Below, piece by piece: positions 59,986 through 64,000 of a DNA stretch of 64,000 nucleotides; within the stretch, counting starts at the first letter, position 1, and each line of letters starts with the position of its first letter. Under the pieces are notes generated by a model. It did not search any database. It was not told the DNA's origin and was given only the letters and a program-made list of their open reading frames with translations. Source of the DNA: Runella limosa DSM 17973 (lineage in GTDB: Bacteria; Bacteroidota; Bacteroidia; Cytophagales; Spirosomataceae); contig NZ_KI519424.1 in assembly GCF_000482465.1 (NCBI RefSeq), positions 1 through 64,000 on the forward strand. The letters are read 5' to 3'. A program made the position numbers and the translations under genes.

Positions 59986-60591
59986 ATGCGAAAAAAAATC
60001 TATCTAATTCTACTTTTCATCGCCAGTATGGGATGTGCCTATGCCCAACCCCAACAAACGCTGGATGCGAATGAGTTGTTTCTAAAACAGAATCCCCAAT
60101 ACCGTTCTACTTTTACCAAAGATGGGGGAAGGTACCTAGTGTTGGATGTGTATCGAATGGGCAAAATCCGTCGGCACCGTTTTTTTGTAGGAGATGAACT
60201 GACATTTTCAACCAAACAAAAACGTAAAAAAAGCAAACAAACCATCGTGGCGGTTTCGGATAGCTCTTTTACCTATTCTACTTACAACGATATCTTGGGA
60301 GAATATGAACATACGGAAGTCATGATTTCTGATGTTCATAAAATAAGACTCAGCCGAAACATTCCTTTTGTTACCCAAGGCGCAGTCATGTTGCCCTTGG
60401 CAGGGGGCGTTTTGTTATTGACAGATACCTTTATCACGAAGGGAGGCGTTGATTTTTTGGTTCAGTTTGATCCCAAAACAGCCTTAATCGCGGGGGGAAT
60501 CGCCTCGTTAGGAATTTTGTGTGCCAAGGCTAGTTTTCCGAAGTATCGGGTGGGAGGGAAGCATCAGCTGAAGGTACTGAAAGTATATTAA
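59986..60591 (+). CDS. Exported protein of unknown function
   Basis: 201 residues. Signal peptide KKIYLILLFIASMGCAYAQ, cut probably after AYA. The mature part is basic (FFVGDELTFSTKQKRKKSKQ, SSFTYSTYNDILGEYEHTEV) and has two hydrophobic stretches near the end (VMLPLAGGVLLLTDTFITKG and TALIAGGIASLGILCAKASF) that may be membrane segments. The last 62 bases overlap the rnz 3' end on the other strand. No domain recognised. ATG 59986. Confidence 0.72.
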   Translation: MRKKIYLILLFIASMGCAYAQPQQTLDANELFLKQNPQYRSTFTKDGGRYLVLDVYRMGKIRRHRFFVGDELTFSTKQKRKKSKQTIVAVSDSSFTYSTYNDILGEYEHTEVMISDVHKIRLSRNIPFVTQGAVMLPLAGGVLLLTDTFITKGGVDFLVQFDPKTALIAGGIASLGILCAKASFPKYRVGGKHQLKVLKVY

Positions 60592-61492
60592 AAGTCGTGC
60601 CTTCTTCGGCAATGTGCGAATTGGGAAAAACGGCCTGTGCTTCGGTCAAAAACGAATCCACTTCCTTGTAGCGCGACGAAAAATGTCCAATCAGCAATTT
60701 GCCGACGTTGGCTTTTTGGGCGATGGTCGCGGCTTCACTCGCGGTCGCGTGAAAACGGGCCGAGGCTTGGTGCGCCAAATCATTTTGAAAAGTAGCTTCG
60801 TGGTATAAAAGCGAAGCCCCACGAATGATGGGAATAATTGCCTCGTCGTAGCGGGTGTCCGAACAATAGGCATAGCTGCGGGGTGGTGGAGCTGGCAAGG
60901 TATATTCAGCCACACTGTAGAGGAGGTTACCACCTTCGTCGTAAATGTCTTCCCCGTTTTTGAGCTGACGTAAATAGTCAAACGGAATATCGTCCGTGAT
61001 TTTCTCTTTAATGAGTTTGCGTTTGTGGGGTTTTTCTTGAAACAAAAATCCAGCACAAGGAATGCGGTGACTCAATGGAATGGTAAAGACGGTAAAACAA
61101 GGATGTTCGTAAAGTAGCGTAGAGGTAGTTGTGTTGGTTTGGGTAAAAATAATCCGAAACTGCAACGGCGTCTGAGAGTATTTAAACTGGAGCGTGAGTA
61201 CTTCGTCCAGCCCCTGTGGGCCAAACAACAACAAATCGTCGGTACGCCCACCGAGGTTGAGACTCGACAACAGACCAATCAACCCGAAGTAATGATCTCC
61301 GTGCAAATGACTAATAAAAATCCCCTTGAGTCGGCCTGGGCGAACCTTGTAGTCGAGCAGGCGAAACTGCGTCCCTTCTCCGCAGTCAATCAGAAAGTGG
61401 TCACTTTCGTAGGTGAGTAACTGCGAAGAAGGGTGGCGGTTGAGGGTAGGGGTAGCCGAGCCAGCCCCCAAGATTAGTACGGAGAATGGCAT
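60530..61492 (-). CDS. rnz: Ribonuclease Z (tRNA 3' endonuclease)
   Basis: 320 residues. It cuts the 3' trailer of pre-tRNAs, needed where CCA is not encoded, as in the tRNA-Ser in this window. Metallo-beta-lactamase motif HLHGDH (62-67), start VLILGAGSATPTLNRHPSSQ, LIDCGEGTQFRLL, and later SYAYCSDTRYDEAIIP, LYHEATF, LIGHFSSRY. ATG 61492 overlaps the stop of the STAS gene by one base (TAATG), a sign of coupling. Confidence 0.97.
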   Translation of the reverse strand: MPFSVLILGAGSATPTLNRHPSSQLLTYESDHFLIDCGEGTQFRLLDYKVRPGRLKGIFISHLHGDHYFGLIGLLSSLNLGGRTDDLLLFGPQGLDEVLTLQFKYSQTPLQFRIIFTQTNTTTSTLLYEHPCFTVFTIPLSHRIPCAGFLFQEKPHKRKLIKEKITDDIPFDYLRQLKNGEDIYDEGGNLLYSVAEYTLPAPPPRSYAYCSDTRYDEAIIPIIRGASLLYHEATFQNDLAHQASARFHATASEAATIAQKANVGKLLIGHFSSRYKEVDSFLTEAQAVFPNSHIAEEGTTFNILSVPSADASLPPDTSEN

Positions 61493-61920
61493 TACGGTTT
61501 TTCGCTCTGGGTATAACCGTCCTCGTCCATGTCGTCGTCGTTGAAATCATCACTTTCGGCGCTGAACTCATTTTCCAAGTCATTCATAAATACGGCGTCG
61601 ATGCCTTCTTCTACGCTTGGGAGAATGGTAACGTCGCGTATTTTGCCGTCGATGAGCAAATCCACAAAGTCGTCGTTGTCAGAAACCAACACCATTAGCC
61701 CCAACTCACGAGAACAAAGCATGTTGATTTTTTTCAGAATGCTGATTCCTGCCGAGGCAATGTCAGTTGCCGTTGCAAAATTGAGAATCAAGTTATGGAA
61801 CCCTTCACGAAACAGTCCACGAGCGAGGGTTTCTAACTCAGCTGCCATGTCATCGTCAAAGGCAGACTCGTGAATATTAATGAGGGCGTATTGTTCGTGT
61901 TTTTGAATGGTATGTGTCAT
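61492..61920 (-). CDS. STAS-domain protein (anti-sigma-factor-antagonist-like)
   Basis: 142 residues. Residues ~10-110 fit a STAS domain: YALINIHESAFDDDMAAELE, NLILNFATATDIASAGISIL with the Ser-x-Gly-type site, LGLMVLVSDNDDFVDLL. A very acidic tail (ESDDFNDDDMDEDGYTQ) follows. It lies between purC and rnz in one operon. STAS proteins in other bacteria regulate sigma factors by phosphorylation at a conserved Ser; no kinase gene is adjacent. ATG 61920. Confidence 0.8.
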   Translation of the reverse strand: MTHTIQKHEQYALINIHESAFDDDMAAELETLARGLFREGFHNLILNFATATDIASAGISILKKINMLCSRELGLMVLVSDNDDFVDLLIDGKIRDVTILPSVEEGIDAVFMNDLENEFSAESDDFNDDDMDEDGYTQSEKP

Positions 61921-61923
61921 AGT

Positions 61924-62862
61924 CTATAAAGTTAGCGAACGTGTAACATTTTCTTCAATCCGTGCCAAAATATTTTGTGATTCTGACTTAATAAAGGGTT
62001 TGCCCGTTACTTTTTCGTAAAGTTCAATGTAGCGGGCCGAAATTTGAAGAATCCATTCGTCCGACATTTCGGGGACTACTTGGCCTTCTTTTCCCTGAAA
62101 ACTGTTGGCAATCAGCCATTCCCGAACAAACTCTTTGGAAAGTTGCTTTTGCTGAATCCCTTTTTGTTGATTTTCTTCATAAACATCAGCGTAGAAATAA
62201 CGAGACGAATCGGGCGTATGTACCTCGTCGATGAGGTAAATGGTGCCGTTGTTAGACCCAAACTCGTATTTGGTGTCCACCAGAATCAACCCTTGTTGGG
62301 CGGCCATTTCGGTGCCACGGGCAAACAGCGCTAAGGCGTATTTTTCGAGCTGGGTATATTCTGCTTCCGACACAATGCCTTTGGCAAGAATATCTTCGCG
62401 CGAAATATCTTCGTCGTGGCCTTCGTGGGCTTTGGTGGTGGGCGTTATGATGGGCGTTGGAAGTTTGTCATTTTCTTTCAAACCTTCAGGAAGCGTTACT
62501 CCGCACAACGTACGTTTTCCTGCTTTGTACTCCCGGGCGGCATGACCCGCCAAATAACCGCGAACAACCATTTCTACGGGGTAAGTGTCGCATTTTTTGC
62601 CGAGGCTGGCGTTGGGGTCTGGAACCTCAAGAAGCCAGTTAGGCACGATGTCAGCCGTTGCCCGCAGAAAATGCTCCGCAATTTGGTTCAACACTTGTCC
62701 TTTGTAAGGAATGGCCCGTGGTAAAATGACGTCAAAAGCCGAAATTCGGTCGCTGGCGATCATGACCACGCAGTTTTCAAAACTATATACATCACGGACT
62801 TTGCCGCGGTAAAATCCCGTTTGGTTGGGAAACTGAAAATTGGTTTGAGTGAGAGTTTGCAC
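61924..62862 (-). CDS. purC: Phosphoribosylaminoimidazole-succinocarboxamide synthase
   Basis: 312 residues, starting with GTG at 62862 (no in-frame ATG nearby). It joins aspartate to CAIR in purine synthesis, using ATP. Motifs: [72 protein letters not shown] and [20 protein letters not shown] with DSSRYF. The length fits the longer type (about 300). Operon with STAS and rnz downstream, and a TPR gene 48 bases upstream. Confidence 0.97.
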   Translation of the reverse strand: MQTLTQTNFQFPNQTGFYRGKVRDVYSFENCVVMIASDRISAFDVILPRAIPYKGQVLNQIAEHFLRATADIVPNWLLEVPDPNASLGKKCDTYPVEMVVRGYLAGHAAREYKAGKRTLCGVTLPEGLKENDKLPTPIITPTTKAHEGHDEDISREDILAKGIVSEAEYTQLEKYALALFARGTEMAAQQGLILVDTKYEFGSNNGTIYLIDEVHTPDSSRYFYADVYEENQQKGIQQKQLSKEFVREWLIANSFQGKEGQVVPEMSDEWILQISARYIELYEKVTGKPFIKSESQNILARIEENVTRSLTL

Positions 62863-62910
62863 GCTATGCGTAGTTTTTGGTGGATTTTTCTACCTTATAT
62901 ATTATATATA

Positions 62911-63603
62911 CTACCACTTTCCTTTGGTGTCGTCGTTGGCGGTCGTTCGGTGGCGTTGTTGTTGTAAGTACTGAATTTCGGATGCTTTCAAAGATTCCAG
63001 AATAATCATGGCTTGTTCTTCGCTCATTTTTAAATTTTTGAGCTGGTTTAATAAATTTTTCTTTTCCTCCGTTTGTTTGGCCACCTGCTCCGTTTGGGGC
63101 TGGGGGGTATTTTTTTTAGGAGTTACGTTGGGAGGCGTTTGGGTAAGCGCTTTGGCTTCTTTTTCTTTGCCATGATAGCGTTTTTTCAGTAGTTCATAGT
63201 TGTACTGCGCTTTATCATTGTCGGGATTAAGTCGTAAACTTTGCCGAAAATAAAACAACGCCTGCGCCGTATCCTTCTGCATGGTTTCGATGACCCCCAG
63301 TTGGTTTAAGGCCCTTGATGCCAAAAATGGATTAGACACCAAGGAGAGCTTGGCATAGTATTTTTGGGCATTGCGAAGCTGTTTCAACTGAAAATAAGTA
63401 TGTGCTAAATTGAGCCGAGATTCTGGTTCGGCAAAAAGTGAAGCCGTCGAAACATTCTGATAGGCTTCCAGCGCATGTTGATAGTCTTTCTCGTTGTAGG
63501 CTTGTTGTCCCTCAATTTTTGCGCGGTTACTCCTTGAAATCGTGTCAAACGAACGATTGTCCCAAATCCAAAGCAGTAATGAAAAAAGCAACGACTCAAT
63601 CAT
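62911..63603 (-). CDS. TPR-repeat membrane-anchored protein
   Basis: 230 residues from ATG 63603, where a hydrophobic segment begins (MIESLLFSLLLWIWDN). An ATG at 63678 would add 25 residues that look like leader sequence. Three TPR-like motifs (AYNEKDYQHALEAYQNVSTA, LAHTYFQLKQLRNAQKYYAK, TAQALFYFRQSLRLNPDNDK), then a Gln/Thr/Lys-rich linker and a coiled coil. It resembles BatC/BatE-type TPR proteins of Bacteroidota, but no other Bat gene is near. It leads the run TPR-purC-STAS-rnz. Confidence 0.8.
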   Translation of the reverse strand: MIESLLFSLLLWIWDNRSFDTISRSNRAKIEGQQAYNEKDYQHALEAYQNVSTASLFAEPESRLNLAHTYFQLKQLRNAQKYYAKLSLVSNPFLASRALNQLGVIETMQKDTAQALFYFRQSLRLNPDNDKAQYNYELLKKRYHGKEKEAKALTQTPPNVTPKKNTPQPQTEQVAKQTEEKKNLLNQLKNLKMSEEQAMIILESLKASEIQYLQQQRHRTTANDDTKGKW

Positions 63604-63717
63604 CGGTGGTTGGTCTAGTAAGGCGGTGCAAAGATAACGTTTTTTAATTTTTGGCACAGTTTTGGAGATATTGGGCATATCGCCTTACATTTGATTAGTT
63701 TTCCAATTTGAGCGGTT

Positions 63718-64000
63718 ATGTCAAAATCTAAAAAAGGAGTACCTCAACCCATAAAAACACCTCAGAAACAGCAAGTTGAATCAGATTCTTCTTCCGTTTT
63801 ATCCACTGAAAGCTTCACTGGAGTAGAAGCAAAAACGCCCGTAAATCCCCCAATTAAGGACGAACTTTTTCGTAAAATTTTTTGGGGACTGGCCTTAGTT
63901 TTACTCATTGGTATGCCAATTCTTAGTACGCAGTACGGAATAACGGCCGATGAATGGGGAAACAAAGCCTACGGCGAACTGTGTTTGGATTATTTTACCA
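63718..64000 (+). CDS. Membrane protein start, possible glycosyltransferase, cut by window end
   Basis: 94 codons from ATG 63718 and still open at base 64000. MSKSKKGVPQPIKTPQKQQV and a Ser/Thr/Pro-rich polar stretch, then ELFRKIFWGLALVLLIGMPI, a membrane segment, followed by STQYGITADEWGNKAYGELC. The TADEWGNKAYGE pattern after the first span resembles GT39-like mannosyltransferases (D/E-E loop), but the rest of the gene is needed. Divergent from the TPR gene. Confidence 0.55.
   Translation, partial: MSKSKKGVPQPIKTPQKQQVESDSSSVLSTESFTGVEAKTPVNPPIKDELFRKIFWGLALVLLIGMPILSTQYGITADEWGNKAYGELCLDYFT

Overview
The window comes from a Bacteroidota chromosome, most likely order Cytophagales (a Runella- or Spirosoma-like organism). 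The evidence is gene content (a propeller/Y_Y_Y sensor kinase with a LytTR regulator, a DUF2911 protein, a CTnDOT-type integrase lacking the first catalytic Arg, a DksA-like protein with a degenerate zinc finger), promoters of the Bacteroidota type (TTTG ... TAnnTTTG), and few Shine-Dalgarno sequences. The genus is an inference.

Layout. 1-5.5 kb: the end of an IS3-type transposase, a VOC/SDR pair beside an AraC regulator, rpe, an Ada-like DNA repair/regulatory protein, and a NUDIX hydrolase. 5.6-28 kb is mostly core genome: a DUF2911 protein, a bifunctional nuclease, etfBA, miaB, an RpoN-type activator, lptE, secG, a large hybrid-like sensor kinase with its LytTR regulator, a mechanosensitive channel, a CPBP protease, murQ, psd, glutamate dehydrogenase, a dienoyl-CoA isomerase and a Cys/Met PLP enzyme.

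28.2-41.3 kb is an integrated genetic element of about 13 kb sitting in the 3' end of a tRNA-Ser(UGA) gene. It is bounded by a 50-bp direct repeat of the tRNA 3' end plus its terminator. It carries a Toprim primase, an SF3-like helicase, an inverted array of GGAACA boxes between them, two tandem tyrosine recombinases, a cI/cro-like divergent switch with repeated operators, an AntA/AntB antirepressor, a PemK-like toxin pair, and a block of small membrane and coiled-coil proteins of unknown function. No capsid, terminase, relaxase or secretion gene is visible, so it resembles a phage satellite or plasmid-like integrative element. This is the most novel part of the window.

41.5-47.3 kb holds an inactivated IS5-type insertion sequence that landed inside a hairpin loop, a large secreted six-module leucine-rich protein, and a convergent secreted beta-helix protein. 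47.5-64 kb returns to mostly core genes: a BASS transporter, a hydroxyacyl-CoA dehydrogenase, a GMC oxidoreductase with its small subunit, a PER-like class A beta-lactamase, an Rpn-type nuclease, dnaK, thrS, an rnz/STAS/purC/TPR operon and the start of a membrane protein cut by the window end.

Cross-links: one 14-nt palindrome lies both in front of etfBA and in front of the dienoyl-CoA isomerase, which suggests a small fatty-acid oxidation regulon. A low-complexity GTTTT-type repeat lies inside the lptE leader. A lipoprotein gene near 14.5-14.9 kb is broken by two shifts, both at A-runs.
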